This document shows, one piece after another, positions 1-8,466 of a stretch of 64,000 bases of DNA; the first letter of the stretch is position 1; every line of letters starts with the position of its first letter. The stretch comes from Staphylococcus equorum. Its GTDB lineage: Bacteria > Bacillota > Bacilli > Staphylococcales > Staphylococcaceae. The stretch is taken from NCBI RefSeq assembly GCF_001747895.1, contig NZ_LNNB01000003.1, forward strand, positions 1 through 64,000. The letters are read 5' to 3'. The notes under the pieces were generated by a model that was not told where the DNA came from, searched no databases, and saw only the letters and a list, made by a program, of their open reading frames with translations. A program made the position numbers and the translations under genes.

Positions 1-3000
1 ATTATTTAAACTCACCTCTGTATCATTAAAGTCATCAAAAATAACTGCATTTTCTTCTTCAGTTATCATCTCAATCTCACTCAGTTTTTGAGAGGAATCC
101 TTTGTAATTTCAACTAAAACTTCCATAAAGTGTTTCAACATGCGCTCTATCGTCGCTTTACTAAATAACTCACTTGCATATTCTAATGAAACTTTATATC
201 CTTCATCTTCTTCAATTGTCATACTCAAATCAAATTTCGCATTTGTATGTGATGCTTCTTTAACTTCAACAGACCAATCATTAATTTCAAATGCTTGATT
301 ATCATTATTTTGTAACGTGAATAATACATCGAATAAAGGATTACGAGTTAAATCACGTCTTTCTACTACTTCTTCTACTAAATCTTCTAGTGGATATTCT
401 TGATTATCAAAAGCTTTTATAGAAAGGTTCTTTACTTCTGACAATAATTGTTCAAACGTTTTATTTCGTTCTGGATAACCTCTCATTGCCAGTGTGTTAA
501 CAAACATACCTAATATACCTTCGGTATGTTTATGTGTTCTTCCGGAGACTGGACTACCAATAACTATATCTTCTTGTCTACTATATTTATGAAGTAATAC
601 CATAAATGATGCCGATAAAATCATGTAATCCGTACTACCAGTTTTTTGCGCAAGCTGACTAATCGCGTTCTTAGTTTCATTAGGCATGTGCATTGACGTT
701 GTTCTACCTTTAAAACTTTGCTGTTTAAGTCTAGTATAATCATAAGGTAAATCTAAAACAGGTGCTTCCTCTTCAAATTGTGATAACCAAAATGCACGTT
801 GTTGATTTAAATCACGTTCACGCATCCACTCACTATAGTCTTTATAATGTATTTTCAATGCTTCTAATGTTTCGCTTTGATACAATCTCGAAAAATCTTT
901 AATAATAATATTGATAGATAAACCATCAGAAATGATATGGTGCATATCAAATAATAAAAGATATTTTTGTTCGTCATACTTCACTACTTTTACTCTTAAT
1001 AGAGGCGCCTGTGCTAAGTCAAATGGACTTACAAATTCACTTAAGAGATTATCATAATTAATATCCATTTTCTCTTCATAGTCTATATTAATAGATACAC
1101 TATCTTTGATAATTTGAACAGGTTCTCCTTCAAACACTTCAAAATGTGTCCTTAAAATTTCATGATGGTTAATTAAACTCTGGAAAGCATAACGTACACG
1201 TTCAATATCTACGTCACCTTTAATTTCAAGTATTCCCGGCATATTGTAAGCCGTTTGCCCCTCCGTCATTTCATTTAAAACATATAATCTCTTCTGTTGT
1301 GAAGATACATAATAAGAGGGTTTATCTTCAGCTTGTGGAATATCTTGAATATTCTTATGGTCTTTACTATTTTTTATAAACTCAGCTAATTGAGCAACCG
1401 TTGGTTTCTCAAAGATAATTTTTAATGGTAATCTGATCCCAATACAATGTTCAATTTCATTGATTACACTAATGGCTTTAAGTGAGTGCCCTCCCATTTC
1501 GAAGAAATTATCATGGATACTAACTTGATTCACATGTAATACTGCTTCAAATGCTTTCGCCACAGCGCTTTCCATGTCGTTTGTCGGCGCTACATATACT
1601 TTACTTTCAACTTTAATTTTTGGTAAAGCTTTTTTATTCAGCTTTCCATTTGAAGTTACTGGCAGTTTATCAAGTTGTGTCATATGTGCAGGTATCATAT
1701 AATCTGGTAACTTTTGACCTAAAGATGTTTTTAGAGATCCAAAATCAAGTGCGTCATCTGATACTAAATACGCACAAATAGATAATTCATTTTCAACCAT
1801 CGTTGTCGCAACAACCGCTACATCAATGATATGAGCCTGTTGTCTTAAAACACTTTCAATTTCGCCCAATTCAATACGATAACCACGTATTTTAACTTGT
1901 TCATCTATACGACCTATATAACTAATATTGCCGTCGGCATTCCATTTTGCTAAATCTCCCGTACGATATAATTTACCTTTCCCAAACGGGTTATCAATAA
2001 ATTTCTCTTGTGTTAATTCAGGACGGTTTAAATAACCTGCTGTGACACCCACGCCCGCAATACAGAGTTCGCCAGGCACGCCGATACCCATTATATTATT
2101 ATCTTCATTTAAAATATAAGCTTGAATATTTGAGATTGGTTTACCGATTGGAATTGAGTCATATGTCTTATGGTTTTCACAGTCAAAACTTGTTACGTCA
2201 ACGGTTGTCTCAGTAGGACCATATAGATTTAGTAAGGCAGTATTGTTTTTATTCCCGATAAAATGATTAAAGTCATTAGCTTGTTCAGGTTTCAATGCTT
2301 CGCCACTAGCTAAAACATATTTTAATTTCGAAATGGACTGTGAGTTGTTCGTAGATTTAATAAAATTGACGAACATATTTAGCATCGAAGGCACGAAGTG
2401 AACCATCGTTACCGCGTAATCTTCTAATAATGCAGTTATATTTTCAGGGTTGCCTTCTTCTCCAGATGGTAGTAAAACAATTTGACTACCAGCCATAGCC
2501 CAGCCAAATATTTCCCAAACTGAAACGTCGAAAGTATAAGGCGTTTTAAATAATATTGTATCGTCGCCATCAATATTATATTTATTTATCACCCAGTTCA
2601 AACGGTTCATAACGCCTTCACTATGTGCCATAACGCCCTTCGGTTTTCCAGTTGTACCTGAAGTATAAATCACATACATTAAGTTAGACTTATCTGAAAT
2701 TTGTTTTAAATTAGAGGTTGGAAATGTTTCTGATTTTGTCTCTTTAGTTAAATCAATTACTTTATTTTCATATTTTATAGATTCATCTAATACTCGATCT
2801 GTTAGTAAAACCTTCGGTTGACTATCTTCTAAAATATAATTAATACGGTCAATTGGGTAATTAGGATCAATTGGAACATAAGCGCCACCTGCTTTTAAAA
2901 TTCCATAAATACTAATAATCGTTTCAAGTTGTCGATCCATAATTAAACCAACTAGACTGTCAGCTTTCACACCTTCATCTCTTAATTGATAAGCAAGCTG

Positions 3001-4440
3001 ATTCGCACGGATATTTAACTCATTATAGCTTAAACGTTTGCCTTCATACGTAATCGCTGTTTGATAAGGCGTTTTTTTCACTTGCTTTTCAAAACGTTCA
3101 ACAAACGTTTCCGTATTATTTAAACTCACCTCTGTGTCATTAAAGTCGTTTAAAATGGTATGTTTTTCGTTTTCATCCAATAACTCTATATTTTTAATCT
3201 TTTTATTTGGATTTTCTATTATTTCTTCTATGACTTTTAATATTATCTTATGCAGGTCTATAATTTCTTTCTCATTCACAACAGCACTTTGATAATCATA
3301 ATCTACAATTAAAGTATCTTCTCTATTCCTATTACTAATATTTACAGTTAATGGTGCGTTATTTGAGCCATTTTCTATCCATTCATCTGAATAACCATTT
3401 TTTATAATTTCATAATTGTGTTGAGTGTTTTGATAGGAAATCAAACAGTCTAATAGTCCTTTTTGCCCGCCACTATCTTCTACTATATTTCTATACGGAT
3501 ATTTTCTATGTTTTAGTATATTGAAACTTTCATATTTTGTTTGGGTTAATAAATCAAATATAGAATAATCACTAGAGACATCAATTATAATTGGCAATGC
3601 CCTTGAAAACACGCCAGTAAGCCCTTTTTCTGCTTTTTTATTTCTATTATGCATTACTGACCCGACTGAAATTTTTTTCGATGCTGTTTTTTTATATTTT
3701 ATAATAATCATAATGGAAGAGAATAAATTATTAATACTTATATTATTTTTTTCACAAAAGTCGTGTATTCTATGGGTTTCTATATCAGAGAAACTATAAC
3801 TTTTTCTATTACTCAGACCATTATTTTCACTATTATTTTCGAATAATTCATTATCTTCTAAATTTTCAACCTTTTTTAACCAGAAATTTTTATCTTTTTC
3901 AAACCTTTTAGAATTTTTATATTCTAATTCTTCTTTGATGTAATTAAAATATGTAGACTCTATTTGCTTGTTATTAGTTCCATCAATTAAATATTTACAT
4001 ATTGTATTGATAGCTACTGTCACACTCCACGCATCTGAAATAACATGATGTTCCAGCAAAAGTATTCCGGTTTTCCCAGTAGGTAACCTCATTATTTTAA
4101 AGTCAAATAAGTCCTTATTTTCAAAAAATAGGTTTTTACGTGCCTGTTCATTAATCCATTCATCATACCCTACTTGATTATTCATAAAGTCAATAAAATC
4201 AAAATTTCTATCTTTGTGTTCAGTAATATATTGTTTATATTCACCTTTCACTTTTTTCATTTTAATTCTATAGCTCTCATGTGTTTTTATTAGATTATTT
4301 AATGCCTTTTCTATTTTTTCTATTTTAACTTCAGGTTTAATATAAATAATCCCCGGTATATTATTAATGCTATTATTTTCATAATATTCTTGTAACTGAA
4401 TAATTTCGGTCTGTGCATCTGATAAAGTACTTGTTTCCAT
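1..4440 (-). CDS. Non-ribosomal peptide synthetase, N-terminal 1480 codons (partial)
   Basis: The reading frame is open from an ATG at 4440 (preceded by AAAGGGGG) to the window edge; both ends and the inner motifs share one frame. Domains in order: a condensation domain (about residues 1-420, active site HHVISDAWS near residue 131, with Ala where Gly is usual); an adenylation domain (about 440-940, A3 motif YTSGTTGKPKG near 2640-2675, A10 motif TSNGK near 1640); a thiolation domain (DNFFEMGGHSL, carrier Ser at 1483-1485); a second condensation domain (HHIISDGLS, 937-942); then the linker to the next A domain. The ten pocket residues read D-V-W-H-L-S-L-V-D-K, matching the known serine code of the EntF type. 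It presumably makes a Ser-containing peptide on carrier arms primed by the upstream PPTase. It is not AusA, which starts with an A domain. Product unknown. Confidence 0.93.
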   Translation of the reverse strand, partial: METSTLSDAQTEIIQLQEYYENNSINNIPGIIYIKPEVKIEKIEKALNNLIKTHESYRIKMKKVKGEYKQYITEHKDRNFDFIDFMNNQVGYDEWINEQARKNLFFENKDLFDFKIMRLPTGKTGILLLEHHVISDAWSVTVAINTICKYLIDGTNNKQIESTYFNYIKEELEYKNSKRFEKDKNFWLKKVENLEDNELFENNSENNGLSNRKSYSFSDIETHRIHDFCEKNNISINNLFSSIMIIIKYKKTASKKISVGSVMHNRNKKAEKGLTGVFSRALPIIIDVSSDYSIFDLLTQTKYESFNILKHRKYPYRNIVEDSGGQKGLLDCLISYQNTQHNYEIIKNGYSDEWIENGSNNAPLTVNISNRNREDTLIVDYDYQSAVVNEKEIIDLHKIILKVIEEIIENPNKKIKNIELLDENEKHTILNDFNDTEVSLNNTETFVERFEKQVKKTPYQTAITYEGKRLSYNELNIRANQLAYQLRDEGVKADSLVGLIMDRQLETIISIYGILKAGGAYVPIDPNYPIDRINYILEDSQPKVLLTDRVLDESIKYENKVIDLTKETKSETFPTSNLKQISDKSNLMYVIYTSGTTGKPKGVMAHSEGVMNRLNWVINKYNIDGDDTILFKTPYTFDVSVWEIFGWAMAGSQIVLLPSGEEGNPENITALLEDYAVTMVHFVPSMLNMFVNFIKSTNNSQSISKLKYVLASGEALKPEQANDFNHFIGNKNNTALLNLYGPTETTVDVTSFDCENHKTYDSIPIGKPISNIQAYILNEDNNIMGIGVPGELCIAGVGVTAGYLNRPELTQEKFIDNPFGKGKLYRTGDLAKWNADGNISYIGRIDEQVKIRGYRIELGEIESVLRQQAHIIDVAVVATTMVENELSICAYLVSDDALDFGSLKTSLGQKLPDYMIPAHMTQLDKLPVTSNGKLNKKALPKIKVESKVYVAPTNDMESAVAKAFEAVLHVNQVSIHDNFFEMGGHSLKAISVINEIEHCIGIRLPLKIIFEKPTVAQLAEFIKNSKDHKNIQDIPQAEDKPSYYVSSQQKRLYVLNEMTEGQTAYNMPGILEIKGDVDIERVRYAFQSLINHHEILRTHFEVFEGEPVQIIKDSVSINIDYEEKMDINYDNLLSEFVSPFDLAQAPLLRVKVVKYDEQKYLLLFDMHHIISDGLSINIIIKDFSRLYQSETLEALKIHYKDYSEWMRERDLNQQRAFWLSQFEEEAPVLDLPYDYTRLKQQSFKGRTTSMHMPNETKNAISQLAQKTGSTDYMILSASFMVLLHKYSRQEDIVIGSPVSGRTHKHTEGILGMFVNTLAMRGYPERNKTFEQLLSEVKNLSIKAFDNQEYPLEDLVEEVVERRDLTRNPLFDVLFTLQNNDNQAFEINDWSVEVKEASHTNAKFDLSMTIEEDEGYKVSLEYASELFSKATIERMLKHFMEVLVEITKDSSQKLSEIEMITEEENAVIFDDFNDTEVSLNN

Positions 4441-4491
4441 AATTAAACCCCCTTTTTTTATATCTTAAGATTAACATATTTTTTTAAAAAA

Positions 4492-4543
4492 ATAACCTTT
4501 TATAACTCTTATTATTATAATAATAAAAGTTATAAAAGGTTAT
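4492..4543. repeat. 52-bp near-perfect palindrome between PPTase and NRPS genes
   Basis: Two 26-bp arms read ATAACCTTTTATAACT.. and its complement with one mismatched pair and no loop. On the minus strand the hairpin is followed by seven T residues, so it could be a weak AU-rich terminator or attenuator for the PPTase transcript. It lies only 51 bp before the NRPS start, so an operator role is equally possible. Confidence 0.75.
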
Positions 4544-4645
4544 AAATTGTAAATATTTTGTAATTTTTTTATTAAATCATAAATTATTATTAACTTATAG
4601 TAAATGATTGTAAAATTATTCCAAAACAGCTCTCCCACGATTATT

Positions 4646-5311
4646 TTATAAGTGTTTTTCTATATTTTTATACGTTACAAACTCAATTTTAGGTGTAACT
4701 ATATTTTCACAACAAACAGCTAATTTATAATTTTCTATTACATCTAATAATAAAAAATGGTTTGTAATTATTTCGTTATTATATACCAACTCAATATTGT
4801 GTTTGATGTTAAAATCAAAAGATAATTGTTTAATATCAAAAGATAAGCCTTTTCCTATAAATTTGGTATAACTTTCTTTTAAACACCAAAAAGAAAAGAA
4901 ATTCTCTTTGTTATTGCTCATCATAGCGCGTTCATTAGCATGTGTAATATCACAAAACAGTTTCTTATCTATATCATCTATTTGCTCTATATCGACGCCT
5001 ACTGGCGAATCAGAGATATAGCAAGCCGCCCATTCATTTGAATGAGATAAATTAAAATGTACGTTCTGTGATTTTAGTAAATATGGCTTGCCATACTCAT
5101 TTTCCTCAAAAATGAGTCCTTCTAGAGAAAAACCATAATCTTTGATCAGCGCATAATATAATAACAATTCACTGATCAAAGTAAGCACCTTATCATTTTC
5201 AGCATGTAAGTTATGAATTCTATTCTGCTTGTCACATCTGATATGATTTAAAAACCGATTTTGTATAGCATCATAGTTTAAGTCACTTACATTTATTAAA
5301 TATAACTTCAT
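4646..5311 (-). CDS. Sfp-type 4'-phosphopantetheinyl transferase
   Basis: This 221-residue protein transfers phosphopantetheine from CoA to the carrier Ser of thiolation domains. It shows the family motifs FNLSHS (86-91), GVDIEQ (105-110, metal ligands Asp107 and Glu109) and WCLKESYTK (142-150, with Glu146 and Lys150). Its length suits the Sfp/AusB class rather than the short AcpS class. It is upstream of the NRPS on the same strand, 205 bp apart, and is its likely activator. GGAGC before ATG supports the start. In S. aureus the analogous AusB partners AusA; here the NRPS is different, so the name ausB is not applied. Confidence 0.9.
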   Translation of the reverse strand: MKLYLINVSDLNYDAIQNRFLNHIRCDKQNRIHNLHAENDKVLTLISELLLYYALIKDYGFSLEGLIFEENEYGKPYLLKSQNVHFNLSHSNEWAACYISDSPVGVDIEQIDDIDKKLFCDITHANERAMMSNNKENFFSFWCLKESYTKFIGKGLSFDIKQLSFDFNIKHNIELVYNNEIITNHFLLLDVIENYKLAVCCENIVTPKIEFVTYKNIEKHL

Positions 5312-5355
5312 CTATTTGCTCCATTCTATATAGGTTCACGATATATCATTATAAA

Positions 5356-5442
5356 AAACTTTACTAATACATGGAAATTATTAAAAATATTATATTATTA
5401 GTATTATGGTAACATATTAAAATATTTTTAATGTTAAAGTTT
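5356..5442. promoter_or_regulatory. Nested inverted repeats upstream of the PPTase gene
   Basis: ATTAAAAATATT (5380-5391) is repeated in inverted form at 5421-5432, and an outer pair, AAACTTTAC and GTTAAAGTTT, flanks it (5356-5364 and 5433-5442). The dyad lies between the divergent PPTase and TM2 genes. It could be an operator or a structured leader. The AT-rich context weakens the inference. Confidence 0.4.
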
Positions 5443-5574
5443 TTAATGACTTTTAAAAATTTAAGCCACTTATTATATTAGATATATTTGTTATTCAAGT
5501 CTAAATAGTCAAAACATTATGTATACCACCATTTATATTGTATAGTGCCTATAAAAGGTTCAGGAGATGGTTTA

Positions 5575-5778
5575 ATGAAAGTTAACAAAATAATTTATAT
5601 GCTATTAGCCTTCTTTCTAGGTGGATTAGGCGTCCATAAATTTTATTCAAACAAAAGAAAATTAGGGATATTATATTTTGTATTTTGTTGGACTGGTATT
5701 CCTGAAATCATTGGTATCGTAGAAGCGATTTTAACTGTTTTTAAAAAGTCGGATAGTAATGGAGATATAGCAGTATAA
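5575..5778 (+). CDS. Small TM2-domain membrane protein
   Basis: A 67-residue protein whose whole length is a TM2 domain: two hydrophobic helices (about 7-22 and 33-55) joined by a short loop with the family pattern GGLGVHKFYSNK. An in-frame ATG exists 30 bp upstream, but AGGAGATGG placed 4 bases before the ATG at 5575 marks this start. TM2 proteins are widespread and mostly of unknown function. It is followed by a strong hairpin terminator and is monocistronic. Confidence 0.75.
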   Translation: MKVNKIIYMLLAFFLGGLGVHKFYSNKRKLGILYFVFCWTGIPEIIGIVEAILTVFKKSDSNGDIAV

Positions 5779-5818
5779 AGCAATTTGAAATTTAAGATAC
5801 TGGATAATCTACTCATAT

Positions 5819-5868
5819 AAAATAGCAGTGAGGGCCTCTATCATTATAGATTTCTTCACTGCTATTTT
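5819..5868. terminator. Bidirectional hairpin terminator
   Basis: AAAATAGCAGTGA pairs perfectly with TCACTGCTATTTT. It lies between the convergent TM2 gene and the PAP2 gene and has A/T tracts on both sides. Its left arm matches the left end of the dispersed repeat at 36234. Confidence 0.8.
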
Positions 5869-5941
5869 AGTATGTTTTAATTTATTTTCTTAACTTCAGA
5901 AATTTTATATATTATCATGCCTTGTTATTCATCTATACGCT

Positions 5942-6493
5942 TTATTTTGATATTTTCGATAATATGAACGTTTCTCCTCTTTCATATATTTCTAAAAGTT
6001 TTTTAGTTAGCCTTATATGAGGAACGATCCAGAAAGAAACTACTGCCGAAAATGTACCTAAAATTGCGCCTGCCAATATGTCTCCTGGATAATGTACACC
6101 AACCCAAATCCTTGAAATCCCTACAAGAAAAGCTAATACTAGCCAAAAATACCTTAAGTTTTTTTTGAAAAGCAGAAACATGATACATATAGCAAAATAT
6201 TGTAGTGCATGATCACTTGGAAATGAATTATCTATTTCATGTCCAATAAGTTGACTAACATTTGATAATTCTGCAAATGGTTGGTTATTTGAATATACTT
6301 TCCCTATAATATCTCCTAATAACTCTGCGACTACAAAAGCAATGATTGCACTAATGACCATCATTCTATTTTGTTGTTTTCGAGTAAACCAATATATGAT
6401 AATACTTAAAATTAAAAAATACTCCATGTATTTAGCTAAAAAAATCATTACTGGATTTAAAAACACCAGTTGTTTACTTAATTCGTTAAACAC
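5942..6493 (-). CDS. BcrC-like PAP2 phosphatase (undecaprenyl diphosphatase type)
   Basis: A 183-residue membrane protein of the PAP2 family with about five hydrophobic helices. Motifs seen are K65..QPF (motif 1), FPSDHA (91-96, motif 2 with the PSDH form of BcrC) and SRIWVGVHYPGD (127-138, motif 3 with catalytic His and Asp). BcrC enzymes dephosphorylate undecaprenyl pyrophosphate outside the membrane and give bacitracin tolerance. The usual Arg of motif 1 (RP) reads Gln here; this may be a subfamily trait. The gene stands alone. Two palindromes lie upstream (6608-6630 and 6659-6680). Confidence 0.8.
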   Translation of the reverse strand: MFNELSKQLVFLNPVMIFLAKYMEYFLILSIIIYWFTRKQQNRMMVISAIIAFVVAELLGDIIGKVYSNNQPFAELSNVSQLIGHEIDNSFPSDHALQYFAICIMFLLFKKNLRYFWLVLAFLVGISRIWVGVHYPGDILAGAILGTFSAVVSFWIVPHIRLTKKLLEIYERGETFILSKISK

Positions 6494-6607
6494 CCTAAAT
6501 AGTTCAACATTTAATTCTGATAAATTGATTCAAATCATTCCTTAATTATTTAATTTTATTAAATATAGTTTATACTGACCTTCAACTATACCAAAATAAA
6601 ATATTAA

Positions 6608-6630
6608 AACAATATCTATAAAATATTGTT
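6608..6630. promoter_or_regulatory. Inverted repeat upstream of the PAP2 gene
   Basis: AACAATAT and ATATTGTT flank a 7-base spacer, about 115 bp before the PAP2 start. This geometry is common for operators of cell-wall stress regulators, but no regulator is next to it, so the role is a guess. Confidence 0.35.
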
Positions 6631-6658
6631 GAAAATTACTTTGAAATATAAAGAAAAG

Positions 6659-6680
6659 ATTTTTGAATATATTCAAAAAT
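6659..6680. repeat. 22-bp perfect palindrome
   Basis: A perfect, loopless palindrome centred on GAATATATTC. It lies 61 bp after the stop of the flavin reductase (minus strand) and upstream of the PAP2 gene, so it is either a weak terminator or an operator. Confidence 0.45.
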
Positions 6681-6740
6681 ATATAACAGACCTTTGGCTT
6701 GAGGCATTACAATATTTTAATTTTATAGCAATTTAAGCAT

Positions 6741-7445
6741 TTATATTGTTAGGAATTCCGAGCGTTGTTTCTCACGCTTATCAATTACAATTTGTGATGT
6801 TTTCATACCTAACTCAAATAATTTTTCAATATTTTGAGTTACGAATTCATCGCTACCTACTATATAAAATAAAGCATTTTTATCCGTTGAAATATTTTCT
6901 AATTGCTCATAATATGATGCTCTGCTATCCACAAATTGTGATGTGAATTTTTTATCTGGTACAGATTTAAATATATCTGTAAATAAGAATTCTTTAGATG
7001 AATCAACATTTATAGAATGTATTTTATTAACATTTTCAGCGTTCTCTAAATATTTAAGCACTATTGGTCTATATGTCGCTAAGCCAACACCCGAAGATAG
7101 TAAATACACATTTTTACTTTCTCTTTTTAGTGGAATATTTGAATGTGTTTTAAAAAGCGCTACTTCTTGTCCAACTTCTAACTTATTTAAAATATTTTTA
7201 AATTCAGAACATTGTTTTCTTATTCTTGTAGTAATTCCAATTATATTCTCGTTAGGAACAGTAGAAATCGACATATGGCGAACTAAGCTTTTATTTGGTT
7301 TTTCGCCTTCATTAAAACCTTTTAATCCCATGTGCGTGTGAGAGCCCTCTTCCCAAGTAAAATCCTCTGGGCGATCAAGTAAATACGTTTTAATTTCAGA
7401 CGTCTCATTAATAATCTTATTTATTTTAGTCCAATATATCTGCAT
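6741..7445 (-). CDS. Iron-regulated FAD/NAD(P)H oxidoreductase (ferredoxin reductase-like)
   Basis: A 234-residue protein with ferredoxin-NADP reductase architecture: an N-terminal flavin-binding barrel with RHMSIS (56-61, the RxYS-type FAD motif) and a C-terminal nucleotide domain opening with SSGVGLATYRP (117-127). The last residues are KQRSEFLTI. No FeS-cluster cysteines are seen, so it would take electrons from NAD(P)H and pass them to an unknown acceptor. The perfect Fur box upstream suggests a job in iron metabolism, such as reducing a siderophore-bound or heme iron; that is inference. TATATTCTCC before ATG supplies the ribosome site. Confidence 0.75.
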   Translation of the reverse strand: MQIYWTKINKIINETSEIKTYLLDRPEDFTWEEGSHTHMGLKGFNEGEKPNKSLVRHMSISTVPNENIIGITTRIRKQCSEFKNILNKLEVGQEVALFKTHSNIPLKRESKNVYLLSSGVGLATYRPIVLKYLENAENVNKIHSINVDSSKEFLFTDIFKSVPDKKFTSQFVDSRASYYEQLENISTDKNALFYIVGSDEFVTQNIEKLFELGMKTSQIVIDKREKQRSEFLTI

Positions 7446-7500
7446 TTATATATTCTCCTCATCATTTACAATTAAATCTATTTATATAATATACTTCAAA

Positions 7501-7515
7501 TGATAATAATTATCA
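7501..7515. promoter_or_regulatory. Fur box
   Basis: TGATAATAATTATCA is a perfect match to the 7-1-7 Fur consensus TGATAATNATTATCA. It lies 56 bp upstream of the flavin reductase start. Confidence 0.85.
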
Positions 7516-7574
7516 ATTAAAGTATATTACTGTTTATTGAAAATCATTTTGCAGAAGTAATTTTCGCTATATTT

Positions 7575-7615
7575 AAAGCGTGAACAGAAAATAAATGTTT
7601 TCTGCTCACGCTTTT
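7575..7615. terminator. Hairpin terminator after the MerR gene
   Basis: AAAGCGTGA-CAGAAAA pairs with TTTTCTG-TCACGCTTT around a short loop, 8 bp past the MerR stop on the minus strand. Confidence 0.8.
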
Positions 7616-7622
7616 CCATTAA

Positions 7623-8354
7623 TTAAGAGAATTTTTCAACCTCTTTTAATGTTTCTATACAATGATATTTTTCGTTACAGTTTGGACATTTTAATTTTCT
7701 AGTCTTCGATGTATGCGCAGCTAACATCCATTGTAATTTTTTAGGTTTGAATTTAAAATGGCAATTCGGGCACATGTATAATACTGAATTAAAGTATTTA
7801 TTTGTTATTGTAATCGCACAAATAATAGCTAAAACAAAAGATATTACAAATGGTAAATAACTTTTTATAGCAAAACTTATTGATATACCTATTAACTGGA
7901 CTAATGTCCCTAATCCACCCACCAAAAATAGTTTTCGATATAACTTACTAATATTTTCATTTTTATTCATAACATCTTCTATGTCTAATAATTTTTGTAT
8001 CGGTGAGTTAGATGTTTCAGAAATCATACTTTTAAAACGTTTCAAGTTATTAAGTCTTTGCTGATCTTCTTTTATGCGTTGTTCATCACCCTCTATCTTT
8101 TGATCTAATAATAAATATATTGACCTCAAATCTTCATCACTATTAATTAGCTTATTAATATCTTTTAAATTGAATTGCATATTTCTTAAAGCTATGACGA
8201 TTTGTAGTTTTTTAACTTCTTTTTCTGTATAAACTCTGTAGTTATTATCCTTAACATAGGATGGTTTGAGTATTCCTTTTTTATCATAATATTGAATGGT
8301 TCTAGTTGTAATAGAAAAAAGGGCAGCTAACTCTCCTGTTGAATATATAGACAT
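7623..8354 (-). CDS. MerR-family regulator with two membrane helices and a zinc ribbon
   Basis: A 243-residue protein. Residues 1-70 form a MerR winged helix (STGELAALFSITTRTIQYYD), residues 75-110 a coiled coil, residues 141-163 and 166-186 two hydrophobic helices, and residues 195-226 two CPNC knuckles (Cys195/198 and Cys223/226) like a zinc ribbon. A GTG lies 9 bases upstream, but AGGAGG with 8-base spacing fixes the ATG at 8354. The order implies both ends in the cytoplasm with the regulator tethered to the membrane. It is divergent from copB, and both promoters hold the half-site TACCCTGAG, so it probably senses copper or silver and controls copB-copL and itself. Classical MerR metal sensors are soluble and shorter. 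Confidence 0.85.
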   Translation of the reverse strand: MSIYSTGELAALFSITTRTIQYYDKKGILKPSYVKDNNYRVYTEKEVKKLQIVIALRNMQFNLKDINKLINSDEDLRSIYLLLDQKIEGDEQRIKEDQQRLNNLKRFKSMISETSNSPIQKLLDIEDVMNKNENISKLYRKLFLVGGLGTLVQLIGISISFAIKSYLPFVISFVLAIICAITITNKYFNSVLYMCPNCHFKFKPKKLQWMLAAHTSKTRKLKCPNCNEKYHCIETLKEVEKFS

Positions 8355-8385
8355 ATTTTTCACCTCCTACTTTATTTAATAAACT

Positions 8386-8413
8386 ATTACCCTGAGTAAC
8401 AGTCAATATAAAT
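8386..8413 (-). promoter_or_regulatory. MerR-gene promoter with operator half-site
   Basis: On the minus strand a TTGACT -35 box is followed by GTTACTCAGGGTAATAG, which holds the dyad TTAC..GTAA and the half-site CTCAGGGTA shared with the copB operator. The -10 is only loosely defined. Confidence 0.55.
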
Positions 8414-8466
8414 AAACATCTTCATTATATTTTTTACCAGATTCTTTATTAAAAGTCGAAACATTT

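Noticed and set aside
1-4440. Aureusimine synthetase AusA with AusB
   Set aside because: AusA starts with an A domain and ends in a reductase; this protein starts with a C domain and has a serine code.
6943-7341. 132-codon antisense reading frame in the flavin reductase gene
   Set aside because: Shadow on the opposite strand; the reductase has family motifs and a Fur box.
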